Shown here: positions 16,647 to 24,805 of the stretch, in pieces
How positions within the stretch are numbered: the first letter of the stretch is position 1
Layout of the letters: every line of letters starts with the position of its first letter
Assembly: GCF_014524565.1 (NCBI RefSeq)
Contig: NZ_CP060139.1
Span: forward strand, 2,115,501 to 2,179,500
Length of the DNA: 64,000 nt
DNA from: Croceimicrobium hydrocarbonivorans
GTDB taxonomy: Bacteria > Bacteroidota > Bacteroidia > Flavobacteriales > Schleiferiaceae
Direction: 5' to 3'
The notes under the pieces: model-generated
The model's database searches: none
What the model was told of the DNA's origin: nothing
The model's input: only the letters and a program-made list of their open reading frames with translations
Program-made: the position numbers and the translations under genes

Positions 16647-17149
16647 TAGCGAATACGTTTAGCGGTGGTATGGAAAGATAAACCTTGTTGGCCGGAAGTA
16701 GAAATCATTACCGCCTCGAAAAGTGGATCGCTGGCTAATGAATCCTGGGCCCAGCTAAAAAGGAAATTGGCACCGCTACCACCACTGCGGTCTTTTTGAT
16801 CAATTACCCATTCCAAGGTTTCCAGAGCTTCAAGTTTTACGGAGTGATCGAGGTAGTTTTTAATCGCCTCTCCATGGGTATTGTAATACTCGGCTTTGCT
16901 TAAATAAAGTGGGTACTCGGGATCGGTATTGCGCAGGCTGATGGTGATTGTTAAATCCTCGCTGCGCGCCTGACTTTTACTGTAAATATGTGAGTATACC
17001 GAAAGGTAGCTTTGGCCAGATTCCAAACCGGAGGGAATATTGCTGGCCTGACCTTTAAAAGCTGATTTAGCTTGGCCTTGAGCTTCGGGGGCTGGATTAC
17101 AACTCAGGATCAAAACTGAGCAAAGAAGGAAGAAGAACCAATGTTTCAT
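16646..17149 (-). CDS. DUF3124 lipoprotein
   Basis: ATG 17149 gives 167 residues with a lipoprotein signal (FFFLLCSVLILSC, Cys near residue 17). A longer in-frame start at 17242 lies inside the upstream VOC gene and was rejected. The body matches DUF3124: GQSYLSVYSHIYS, TISLRNTDPEYPLYLSKAEYYN, YLDHSVKLEALETLEWVI, and RSGGSGANFLFSW. Function is unknown. It begins one base after the VOC stop and overlaps marC by one base, so VOC-DUF3124-marC looks like one operon. Confidence 0.85.
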   Translation of the reverse strand: MKHWFFFLLCSVLILSCNPAPEAQGQAKSAFKGQASNIPSGLESGQSYLSVYSHIYSKSQARSEDLTITISLRNTDPEYPLYLSKAEYYNTHGEAIKNYLDHSVKLEALETLEWVIDQKDRSGGSGANFLFSWAQDSLASDPLFEAVMISTSGQQGLSFHTTAKRIR

Positions 17150-17150
17150 A

Positions 17151-17552
17151 CTAAAGCTTTGTGGCTGGATGAAGTTCGTAAAGTTCCAGCGGTAAACCAT
17201 CAGGATCGCTAAAAAAGCTAAATCTCTTGTGGGTATATTCATCTATTCGGATTGCTTCACAAGCGATCCCATGATTCTCTAAACGCTCTATTTCCTTGGG
17301 AAGATCATTTACCCCAAAGGCCAAATGCCGCAGACCCTGTGCTTCTGGATAGGAAGGGCGCTTCGGGGCATTCGGAAATGAAAAAAGTTCGATGCAGTAT
17401 TCGCCATTCAAAGCCAGATCCAGTTTGTAGGATTGGCGCTCTTCGCGATAGACTTCCTCAATGATTTCCAGACCGAGAATGCGGCAATAAAAATCCTTAG
17501 ATCGTTCATAGTCCGAGCAAATAATGGCAATATGATGGATAGATTGAAGCAT
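17151..17552 (-). CDS. VOC-family metalloprotein (glyoxalase/bleomycin-resistance fold)
   Basis: ATG 17552 gives 133 residues starting MLQSIHHIAIICSDYERSKDFY, the standard start of single-domain VOC proteins; the reading from 17636 adds an unrelated extension. Candidate metal ligands are His (HHIA), Glu (YCIELF), His (LRHLAFGV) and Glu (GLPLELYE). It resembles the GloA2/YaeR-like group with unknown substrate. It is the first gene of a tight three-gene operon with DUF3124 and marC. Confidence 0.85.
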   Translation of the reverse strand: MLQSIHHIAIICSDYERSKDFYCRILGLEIIEEVYREERQSYKLDLALNGEYCIELFSFPNAPKRPSYPEAQGLRHLAFGVNDLPKEIERLENHGIACEAIRIDEYTHKRFSFFSDPDGLPLELYELHPATKL

Positions 17553-17710
17553 AGAACCAGAACTAATTTGAATTGGCAAAAATACGTCCTCTCTAACTTC
17601 ATAGGATTTAGCTTTCATTGAAAATGACAATGCCAATTAGGCTATGTGCATTGGTCTAAATAATTAGGAAGGATGTAAGTAAATTCGGTTCCTTTCGACA
17701 GAAGGAATAT

Positions 17711-18775
17711 ATGCATAGACTGATTCGACGCGCCAAAAATTTTAAACATCGGTTCCTTCACTGGGAGTATTGGCACTATGCCTTTATCTATTATCCCTTA
17801 TTTCCAATTTGGTTGTTTTGGTCTTTGCGTAATCGAACCTTGTTTTTCTTCAATGCGGTGAACCCTGGCTTTAGTTATGGAGGCTTGACCCTCGCTTCTA
17901 AAATGGATATGTACAAGAGCTTGCCCTTAGGCTCCTATCCTCAGACTATTCTTTGGAAACCAGAAGAGGAGGCATCAATACGACATATTGAACTTCGCTT
18001 GCGTCAGTCTCAATTAAAATTTCCGCTCATCCTGAAACCAGATATGGGATACCGGGGAATGGGGGTGAAATTGATTAGGAATAAACAATCCTTAACTCGA
18101 GAATTAAGCTCGCATCAATGGTCCTATCTATTACAAGAGTACATTCCCTATTCAAATGAAGTGGGCGTTTTCTATGTCCGTATGCCGGGTGATAGTCAGG
18201 GTACAGTTACCGGAGTGGTAGAAAAGCACTTTTTAAAGGTGGTGGGCGATGGGCAAAGCAGCCTGGAAGACTTAATCGACGATCAACCGCGCAGTCGAAT
18301 GCAGTACAAGCGCTTATTGCAAGAATATGGGCATAAAGCCTTCCAGAAGATTCTGAAGCCTGGGCAAGAAATGATCTTGGTTCCTTTTGGCAGTCACAGT
18401 CGGGGAGCCGAATTTAGGGATGTTAGTAATCGGCTTAGTTCTGAAATGTTAACCGCTATTCAAGCAATTTGCGATCGCATGCCTGGCTTTTATTATGGCC
18501 GATTGGATATTCTTTTTAAAGATTGGGATTCGCTTCTAAGGGGACAAAATTTTAAAGTGATCGAAGTGAATGGGGTAGCCAGTGAGCCCACTCATATTTA
18601 TGATCCTGAGCATTCCCTGTTTTTTGCTTGGAGGGAAATCATCCGGCATTGTGCGCTGATGGAGCGCATTGCTCGGGCTAATCAAGAGCGAGGCTATGGG
18701 TTTATGAGTCATCGTGAAGGGCGCAGCATGCTGAGGCAGCATCGTGATTTGGCCCATTTTCTACAAAAAATCTAA
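17711..18775 (+). CDS. ATP-grasp domain protein (D-Ala-D-Ala ligase-like)
   Basis: The 354-residue protein has an N-terminal segment rich in Trp/Tyr/Phe (residues 18-50) that may be membrane-associated. An ATP-grasp-like core follows: FPLILKPDMGYRGMGVKLI (about 97-115, the nucleotide-binding lysine and glycine loop), LLQEYIPYSNEVGVFYVR (about 138-155), and a late FYYGRLDILF plus VIEVNGVASEPTH with the Mg-binding Glu/Asn (about 257-300). It should ligate a carboxylate to an amine or thiol, but the substrate is unknown. Similar Bacteroidota proteins are annotated only as ATP-grasp or alanine ligase-like. Confidence 0.75.
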   Translation: MHRLIRRAKNFKHRFLHWEYWHYAFIYYPLFPIWLFWSLRNRTLFFFNAVNPGFSYGGLTLASKMDMYKSLPLGSYPQTILWKPEEEASIRHIELRLRQSQLKFPLILKPDMGYRGMGVKLIRNKQSLTRELSSHQWSYLLQEYIPYSNEVGVFYVRMPGDSQGTVTGVVEKHFLKVVGDGQSSLEDLIDDQPRSRMQYKRLLQEYGHKAFQKILKPGQEMILVPFGSHSRGAEFRDVSNRLSSEMLTAIQAICDRMPGFYYGRLDILFKDWDSLLRGQNFKVIEVNGVASEPTHIYDPEHSLFFAWREIIRHCALMERIARANQERGYGFMSHREGRSMLRQHRDLAHFLQKI

Positions 18776-18903
18776 AAATTTAGCGCAAGAATATGCAACC
18801 AGAAAAGAGGGCTGACGTCTAGAAGATATAAGCGCATTTTTCTTTTCTGCAGAAAGGAGTGCCATCGGAAAAACCGCTGGATTTTAACCTTAATAGCTTA
18901 GCT

Positions 18904-19932
18904 ATGAAAAGCAACACTCCTTTAATTTTTGTTCTATTTCTATTGATGAGTTTTGGGCTTTGGGCCCAGCAGAGACCGGGGTCATTGAAGGGCACGATTA
19001 CCGATTCATTAACAGGAGAGACTATTCCTCTGGCTAGTATTAGTATAATTGATGCTGATAGTACAATCGTGGCTGAAGGTCAGACTGACTTTGACGGGAA
19101 ATACCATATAAATCCAGTACCTCCGGGCACCTACACGGTTAGAGTGAGTTTCATTGCTTACACTACCTTGAAAATGACAGGAGTTTTAATTAGTCCCAAC
19201 TCCCCAACCTTGCAGGATTTTATGATGATAGAAAGTGAGGAGAATAGTCCCGATGAATTGGTAGTTGAATACGAGGTGCCTTTAATTGATAAGCATTCTT
19301 GTAGAATGCTTACCTCAGAAGAAATTCAAGAAATTGCGGTGCGAGATATATACGCCGTAGCCGCTCCATTGATTTGTTGTGTTCCTTCAAATGTAAATAG
19401 TAGCTGTAATCCAGATGCGCACTGTGAGTACATCATTGATGGGGTCAAAGTCAATGGTCCTGACACTTTACCCCAAACTTACTGCCCTGGGGTTAAGGTA
19501 GAGCCCAGCAGTGGAAGCCCGGCTCAGTTTAAATCCAAAGAAGAAGCTAAAAGAGTTCCAGAGGCAGCAAGAGGCAGCCATATTCCAGCCAATCTTATTG
19601 ATACTACCTCCTTAATGGATAGGGCGAAAGCTTCGGGAGCATTGATGCTTGAAATAGATGAAGACCCGGCTGGAAGAAATTCGAATCTTCCTTGTTTAGC
19701 TCGTAAAGAATTTAAAATGATGCTTGATCTACAGAGTTGGGAACGATCTGGCAAAGCCTTCATCAACTTGATAGGAAGTCCGTGGATTTGGATTGTTAAT
19801 CAAGGACTTTATTTCCCAAAATGGAGATGCATGCCATCGATAGGTGTAAATCCAGAGAGGTATTATTTCAGTGGGACACCGGCCCGATATAAATCGAAGG
19901 AAGAATCTAAAATTCAAGGCAGGGCTATCTAA
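18904..19932 (+). CDS. Secreted protein with carboxypeptidase-regulatory-like (CarboxypepD_reg) domain
   Basis: ATG 18904 begins a good signal peptide (LIFVLFLLMSFGLWAQ); a GTG at 18859 was rejected. Of 342 residues, roughly 22-105 form a CarboxypepD_reg-like beta-sandwich (GSLKGTITDSLTGETIPLAS ... GKYHINPVPPGTYTVRVSF). The remainder is unusual. It has a Cys-rich patch (LICCVPSNVNSSCN ... HCEYIIDG, about 158-180) and two copies of a 14-residue motif of the form G-S/T-P-A-x-F/Y-KSKEE-A/S-K (204-217 and 324-337). There is no TonB plug or barrel, so it is not a SusC protein. Transcription from it may continue into the structured RNA downstream. Confidence 0.65.
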   Translation: MKSNTPLIFVLFLLMSFGLWAQQRPGSLKGTITDSLTGETIPLASISIIDADSTIVAEGQTDFDGKYHINPVPPGTYTVRVSFIAYTTLKMTGVLISPNSPTLQDFMMIESEENSPDELVVEYEVPLIDKHSCRMLTSEEIQEIAVRDIYAVAAPLICCVPSNVNSSCNPDAHCEYIIDGVKVNGPDTLPQTYCPGVKVEPSSGSPAQFKSKEEAKRVPEAARGSHIPANLIDTTSLMDRAKASGALMLEIDEDPAGRNSNLPCLARKEFKMMLDLQSWERSGKAFINLIGSPWIWIVNQGLYFPKWRCMPSIGVNPERYYFSGTPARYKSKEESKIQGRAI

Positions 19933-19974
19933 TTAGAATATTCAATAAACAGTACTAACCCTGATTTCGCATTC

Positions 19975-20145
19975 CTCTCGGCGGTGCTCCAATATGTTTT
20001 ACTGCTTCGCCGGAGCAGCTATGCAGGTTCGAGTAGCCTCGATTCGGCCATTGCTTTAGCCGAATCTAACCTGGGCCCGGACCCGCATGGCAGCCGCCGA
20101 GAGTTCGTACAACTCTGCAAGCTCGCGAAAGACTTGCAGTAAACC
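19975..20145 (+). ncRNA. Candidate structured RNA (nested helices, riboswitch- or sRNA-like), unidentified
   Basis: The gap after 19932 has no credible gene but folds well by eye. P1 is CTCTCGGCGG (19975-19984) with CCGCCGAGAG (20094-20103). Inside it are TGCTCC/GGAGCA (19985-19990/20012-20017) and CAGGTT/AACCTG (20024-20029/20068-20073), the latter enclosing GATTCGGC/GCCGAATC (20041-20048/20059-20066). All nest without crossing. After P1, CTGCAAG/CTTGCAG (20115-20121/20133-20139) leads to a terminator. An alternative hairpin AGAGTT/AACTCT (20100-20105/20111-20116) competes with P1. I matched it to no known family. It could be a 3' UTR, a leader or a free RNA. Confidence 0.55.
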
Positions 20146-20148
20146 TGA

Positions 20149-20175
20149 CGAGGCTTTTCTAAGCCTTGTTTTTTA
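20149..20175 (+). terminator. Intrinsic terminator of the structured RNA
   Basis: AGGCTT (20151-20156) and AAGCCT (20161-20166) close a TTCT loop and are followed by TGTTTTTTATT. Bases 20149-20155 (CGAGGCT) can also pair with AGCCTCG at 20035-20041, which would open the terminator. Confidence 0.8.
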
Positions 20176-20180
20176 TTTGG

Positions 20181-20211
20181 GGGATTTTCCCAAAACCAAT
20201 GGGATTTTCCC
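20181..20211. repeat. Tandem 11-bp repeat, centres 20 bp apart
   Basis: GGGATTTTCCC occurs at 20181-20191 and again at 20201-20211. Each copy has partial dyad symmetry (GGGA/TCCC). A two-turn spacing on one DNA face suggests a binding site for a dimeric regulator. The rest of 20212-20457 holds an ACCAGCT/AGCTGGT hairpin (20252-20258/20275-20281) and an AT-rich stretch before the lipoprotein gene, but no gene that I can support. Confidence 0.5.
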
Positions 20212-20457
20212 TTGCTTGAAACAGGGCGCTAAATCTGCTTTTAAATTATTGACCAGCTCTAAACTCAAACCTGTAGCTGGTTATAGAAAACCGGTAGTTC
20301 ACGAAATTTCATGTTGATTTAATGGTCGGTCGACCCCAAAGGTTTGTAGTTTCAACCAGAATAGACGTTTTTTGAACTTGAAAACTCTAGCCTTGCCATT
20401 AGCTGAGGTGGGGATTTAATTTAATATTGCTAATTTTATACGAATAACCCCTTCATC

Positions 20458-22134
20458 ATGAAAAACAAGTACTTATCTCTACTTGCACTGTTGCTCCTCG
20501 CCTTTGCTTGTACCAAACCAGACGACATCCTGGATGATTTTCAGGTGCACATTAGCCCTACTTTTTACAAGTATGTGGTAGAAATTGATGTGGAAGACCT
20601 CACTAATCCAGAAGATGCCATCAACAGTAAAATCAATGTAAGCGTAGTCGGTGCAGATGCTGATGCGATCTATAATATTGATGGAACTAAGAACTTCCAG
20701 GTAAATTTTGGAACCCTGCAGTTAATGGTAAGAAAGGACGCTGAACCTACTCCTGGCAATCCATTAGACTTTGTAGTTCGTTTCGAAGCTAATGGTTACA
20801 AAAAGACCGAATTATCTTTTGCTATTGGTGAAGAGGATTATTATATGGCCGACTTAGCCCGTATGTTAAACCTTGCAACTTTACCTAGCAGTATTGGTAG
20901 TAATTCAGCCAATGGCGGAATTGATCCTAATACCAATCAGTTAGCGCAACCTTTAGTGGTTAAGGCGGGTTCTCCTGATAGCCTGGCTAAAATCAATATC
21001 ACTATTCCTACCGATGTTAAATTCTTGGATGCTGACGGTAATGAAATCGTTGGTAAAAGAGGCGGAACTGGCTTAAACGTTAATGTTTTAAGTCTTTCTG
21101 ATACCAGTGAAGCTTCTCAGCAAGCTTACCCTAATGGAACTGGCTTAATGCAATTGGTGATGAACGATGGTAAAATTGACACCATCCTTCTTGATCAAAC
21201 TGGATCTTATGAAATTAATATGGACCTCGACGGTACTCCTGTTCGTGGTTTCTCCGGTGGTAAAACATCTGGTGGCGTTGCTACGCGTATTCCAATTCCT
21301 GCTGATGCTTGGAACGACGAATTTAGCCGTGCTTATCAAGAAGGTGATTCCGTAGGTATGATGAGTCTTTCTGATGGCGATCCTTCTTGGGAAATTGACG
21401 ATCGTTCTTTCGTGGTTAAGAAAGATCCAGGTACAGGTGAATTATATGTAGAGCCTACTCTTAACCACTTATCTTGGTGGAGATGGAGAAGAAGAAGATG
21501 GTGGCGTCCAACCTATTACCGTCATGGTATTGGTGCCTATTATTCTCCAGGAACTCAGGCGAACGCCGGCGCAGTGAGTGGTCGTATTCGCGGTCGTTTC
21601 TCATACATGCGTTGGGGTCGTCGTTATTCTTGCTACCTCTACATCCGTGGTAACTTCGGACCAAACTTCCGCACCAACCCTAAGCGTTATTTCAGTACTA
21701 CCAGTCCATATAACCCAGCTGTATTCGATTATACTACTTTCTCTACGGCAACTTATAATCTTACTAATGAGCCCGCATCTTGGTTCGGATATAATTTCCG
21801 CGTACTGAAGATTGAGCCTAAAGTTCAGCCACCTTCAATTGGTTACCGCTTATACTGTGGTTCTAGTAATACCTTAGTTTCTCCTCCAGCAGGGGTGAAG
21901 ATGTATTATCGTAAGCATAATTCTGGCGCTCCTTTTACTCACTTGTATACCTTCACCAATGAGAATTTGGGCGTAACCTACGCTACTTTCCCAGCCTTGG
22001 AGAACAATGTGTATTATGACTTCCAAGCTCGCTTTAACGATGTTCAGAAGGACACCTTGAATGTGAAGGTGGTAGATGGTCGCATTTATGATGTGGTACT
22101 GCCAAACCGTGCATGTAATGCCTTAGGACTCTAA
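20458..22134 (+). CDS. Large lipoprotein with Trp/Arg-rich core, copy 1 of a tandem duplication
   Basis: The 558-residue protein has a lipoprotein signal (LLALLLLAFAC, Cys18) followed by TKPDDILDDFQVHISP. Residues 19-330 look like beta-rich extracellular domains (NIDGTKNFQVNFGTLQLMV; KFLDADGNEIVGKRGGTGLN). Residues 340-350 are WWRWRRRRWWR, followed by RPTYYRHG and a second basic-aromatic stretch (SYMRWGRRYSCYLY). The last ~120 residues (from IGYRLYCGSSNTLVSPPAG) may be a fibronectin-like domain. No family was recognised. The copy at 23100 is very similar except in the core. It is paired with the barrel gene 24 nt downstream. Confidence 0.7.
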   Translation: MKNKYLSLLALLLLAFACTKPDDILDDFQVHISPTFYKYVVEIDVEDLTNPEDAINSKINVSVVGADADAIYNIDGTKNFQVNFGTLQLMVRKDAEPTPGNPLDFVVRFEANGYKKTELSFAIGEEDYYMADLARMLNLATLPSSIGSNSANGGIDPNTNQLAQPLVVKAGSPDSLAKINITIPTDVKFLDADGNEIVGKRGGTGLNVNVLSLSDTSEASQQAYPNGTGLMQLVMNDGKIDTILLDQTGSYEINMDLDGTPVRGFSGGKTSGGVATRIPIPADAWNDEFSRAYQEGDSVGMMSLSDGDPSWEIDDRSFVVKKDPGTGELYVEPTLNHLSWWRWRRRRWWRPTYYRHGIGAYYSPGTQANAGAVSGRIRGRFSYMRWGRRYSCYLYIRGNFGPNFRTNPKRYFSTTSPYNPAVFDYTTFSTATYNLTNEPASWFGYNFRVLKIEPKVQPPSIGYRLYCGSSNTLVSPPAGVKMYYRKHNSGAPFTHLYTFTNENLGVTYATFPALENNVYYDFQARFNDVQKDTLNVKVVDGRIYDVVLPNRACNALGL

Positions 22135-22157
22135 TCAACCAAACACCATCAAGCGAA

Positions 22158-22877
22158 ATGAAAAAGTCAATTTTAAGTATCGTAATGGGCTTGGTATTCC
22201 TGGCCCCTGCAGTTGCGCAAGTGAGCAGTACAGATTCAACTGCGACTAAAGCAAGTTCTACCGAGGATCTTTATCCAATGTGGCAAAATCGCCACGCCAT
22301 CGCAATCAGCGCTGGCTTACCCGGATTTGGATTGGAATATGCCTATAACCTTAATCGCAGCTTAAACCTGCGTGCGGGCTTCTTGGCCTTCACCTTTAAT
22401 GATTACAATACTGACATGGATATTTCCGGTCAGTCTGTAAATGTGAATGCCAATCTTACTTCCACCGTATTCGACATTATGCTCGAGTATCAGCCATCTA
22501 CTCGTTCATCATTTAAACTGGTAGCCGGTTTAGGTTATTTGAACAATGTTGGATTAAATACCTTGATTCTTCTTAATGATGATATCGGTTACGGTGATTT
22601 GGTAATCGATAATGAAGAGATTGGTGATATCGACCTTACCGTTTCCTGGACAGGCGTAGCTCCTTATATGGGCTTTGGCTTTGGTCGTGCTATTCCTAAG
22701 AAGCGTGTGGGATTCGGTATTGAGGTAGGTACTTACTATGCCGGTGGTCCTAGTGTAGATATCGATGCCAGCGGAATGTTGGAGAACACTTCTGAAGAAG
22801 AAGCTGAATTAGAGGATAACTTATCTTCTTATGCTTGGATGCCACGCGTTATGGCGCGTTTGGCCATCAAGCTCTAA
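22158..22877 (+). CDS. Outer-membrane beta-barrel protein, copy 1
   Basis: The 239-residue protein has a signal peptide ending in VAQ and a Thr/Ser-rich linker to about residue 38. Alternating-hydrophobicity strands follow (GFGLEYAYNLNRSLNLRAGFLAF, shown in part as YNLNRSLNLRAGFLAF; FDIMLEYQPSTRSSFKLVAG; GVAPYMGFGFGRAIPKKR) and it ends RVMARLAIKL. This is the pattern of a small OmpA-like or opacity-type barrel without a periplasmic peptidoglycan domain. It differs from the copy at 24806 mostly in the first 40 residues. Being encoded 24 nt after the lipoprotein, it probably works with it at the outer membrane. Confidence 0.7.
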   Translation: MKKSILSIVMGLVFLAPAVAQVSSTDSTATKASSTEDLYPMWQNRHAIAISAGLPGFGLEYAYNLNRSLNLRAGFLAFTFNDYNTDMDISGQSVNVNANLTSTVFDIMLEYQPSTRSSFKLVAGLGYLNNVGLNTLILLNDDIGYGDLVIDNEEIGDIDLTVSWTGVAPYMGFGFGRAIPKKRVGFGIEVGTYYAGGPSVDIDASGMLENTSEEEAELEDNLSSYAWMPRVMARLAIKL

Positions 22878-22900
22878 GCTTGAAAATAATTTAAGATATG

Positions 22901-22932
22901 AGCCCGGTTCTATTGGACCGGGCTTTTTTTAT
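22901..22932 (+). terminator. Intrinsic terminator of duplicated unit 1
   Basis: AGCCCGGT and ACCGGGCT form the stem and TTTTTTTAT follows. The next ~165 nt before the second lipoprotein gene contain no gene I can support. Confidence 0.88.
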
Positions 22933-23099
22933 AATTGAAAATCAAGGGTTTGGGATTTATTTGGGTTTAATTCAATGTTCTAGGTTTACTGCCCAATCCA
23001 GGCAATAGTGTTTCTGTGCTAATTTGCAGGCAGTTTAGAAAGTTCATAAATGTACTTGTCTGAATTAAGACCAATTATTATTTAACCCCTACTCACTAG

Positions 23100-24782
23100 A
23101 TGAAGAAGTCTATTCTTTCGCTAATGGCCCTGACCTTGATCTCGGCCGCCTGCACCCCAACGGATGACATTCTGGATGATTTTCAAGTACACATTAGCCC
23201 TACATTTTATAAGTATGTAGTGGAAATCGATGTCGAAGATCTTACCGATCCGGAAACTCCAATTAACGGAACCGTGAATGTAAGCTTAAGTGGCCCTGAT
23301 GCCGATGCGATTTACAATATTGATGGTACCAAGAATTTCCAAATAAACTTTGGAACCTTACAATTAATGGTAAGCAAGGACGCTGAGCCTACTCCAAGCA
23401 ATCCTTTGGACTTTAAAGTTCACTTTGAGGCTAATGGCTATAAAAGCACCGACCTCTCTTTTAGCATTGCTGAAGAGGACTATTACCTTGCGGACAATGC
23501 CCGTATGTTGAACTTAGCTAATTTACCAAGCTCTATTGGTAGCACCTCTGCCAATGGTAGTATCGATCCTAATACCAATCAATTGGCACAGCCTTTAGTG
23601 GTAAATGCAGGTTCAGCAGACAGCTTGGCTAAAATTAAGCTGACCGTTCCTACTGATGTTAAATTCTTGGATGCCGACGGTAATGAGATTGTTGGTAAAA
23701 GAGGCGGTACCGGTTTAAATGTAAACATCTTAAGCCTTTCTGATACTAGTGAAGCGGCACAAGCTGCATTCCCCAATGGTACCGGTTTAATCCAAATAGT
23801 GCAAAATGAAGATGGTACTATCGACACCTTATTATTGGACCACGCCGGAACCTTCGATATCAATATGGATCTTGATGGAACCCCGGTGCGCGCTTTTTCC
23901 GGAGGCAAGACCACCGGTGGAGTAGCGGCCCGTATTCCAATCGATCCTGATGCAACTAATGAGGAGTTTAATCGTGCTTTTCAGGAAGGTGATTCTGTAA
24001 GCTTATTGAGCCTTTCGGAAGGAGATAACGCCTGGATTGAAGATGATCGTTCTTATGTAGTAAAGAAAGATCCTGTTACATCTGAACTGTACTTTGAATC
24101 TACCCTTGAGCATTTAAGTTACTATCGCAGAAAGAGTAGAAAAAAATTCAAGCCAGTAAAGCATTACCTGGGAGTAGGTGCCTATTATACTCCGGGTGTT
24201 TCTGCTAATTCCGGGGCAATTAGTGGCTCAATTCGCGCTACTTATGAGAAGACTTCCAGATCAGGAAAGGTTAGACGTCGCCATGTGAGTTTAAGAGGAA
24301 ATTTTGGTCCCGATTTCAGAAGAAATCGCAGAAAACGTTATGCGTCTTATGCACAGGATGTTCCCGTTTTCCAGCCTCTTTCCGGAATTTCATCTTCCGC
24401 TTTTAACTTTAGTACCGAAACTCAAACCATTGGTAAATTTGAATACAGGGTGTTAAAAATGGTTCCAAAGAATCAGCCTGTATCTATTGGTTATCGTTTA
24501 TACTGTGGTTCCAGCAATACCTTGGTTTCTCCTCCTGCTGGTGTGAAAATGTACTATCGTAAGCATAATTCAGGTGCACCATTTGCCCACTTGTACACCT
24601 TTACCAACGAAAACTTATCCACTACCTATGCTACTTTCCCAGCTTTAGAGAAAAATGAGTTTTATGATTTCCAGGCGCGCTTTAATGATGTGCAAAAGGA
24701 TACCCTGAATGTACAAGTTGTAGATGGTCGCGTTTATGATGTGATCATGCCTAACCGCGCATGTAATTCCTTAGGACTCTAA
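23100..24782 (+). CDS. Large lipoprotein with Lys/Arg-rich core, copy 2 of the tandem duplication
   Basis: The 560-residue paralog of the protein at 20458 has a lipobox LISAAC (Cys18). The segments DDILDDFQVHISPTFYKYVV and GTKNFQ-NFGTLQLMV, and the C-terminal IGYRLYCGSSNTLVSPPAG to PNRAC domain, are almost unchanged. Between about residues 340 and 440 the two differ strongly: here the core is YYRRKSRKKFKPVKHY with a later SGKVRRRHVSLRG, so the charge is kept but the tryptophans are lost. AGA/AAA codons dominate the core while CGT/CGC is used elsewhere. It is followed after 23 nt by the second barrel gene. Function is unknown. Confidence 0.7.
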   Translation: MKKSILSLMALTLISAACTPTDDILDDFQVHISPTFYKYVVEIDVEDLTDPETPINGTVNVSLSGPDADAIYNIDGTKNFQINFGTLQLMVSKDAEPTPSNPLDFKVHFEANGYKSTDLSFSIAEEDYYLADNARMLNLANLPSSIGSTSANGSIDPNTNQLAQPLVVNAGSADSLAKIKLTVPTDVKFLDADGNEIVGKRGGTGLNVNILSLSDTSEAAQAAFPNGTGLIQIVQNEDGTIDTLLLDHAGTFDINMDLDGTPVRAFSGGKTTGGVAARIPIDPDATNEEFNRAFQEGDSVSLLSLSEGDNAWIEDDRSYVVKKDPVTSELYFESTLEHLSYYRRKSRKKFKPVKHYLGVGAYYTPGVSANSGAISGSIRATYEKTSRSGKVRRRHVSLRGNFGPDFRRNRRKRYASYAQDVPVFQPLSGISSSAFNFSTETQTIGKFEYRVLKMVPKNQPVSIGYRLYCGSSNTLVSPPAGVKMYYRKHNSGAPFAHLYTFTNENLSTTYATFPALEKNEFYDFQARFNDVQKDTLNVQVVDGRVYDVIMPNRACNSLGL

Positions 24783-24805
24783 TTGAACCAAGACCAATAA
24801 ACGAA

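Noticed and set aside
20146-20166. CTGACGA resembling a hammerhead ribozyme core
   Set aside because: The GAAA expected after stem II is missing; the helix after it is a plain terminator.
20181-20211. Similarity of GGGATTTTCC to the eukaryotic kappaB site
   Set aside because: Coincidental; there is no relevance in bacteria.
20087-20317. 76-residue ORF in the gap before the first lipoprotein
   Set aside because: It runs through RNA helices, a terminator and the twin repeats, has atypical composition and no upstream signals.
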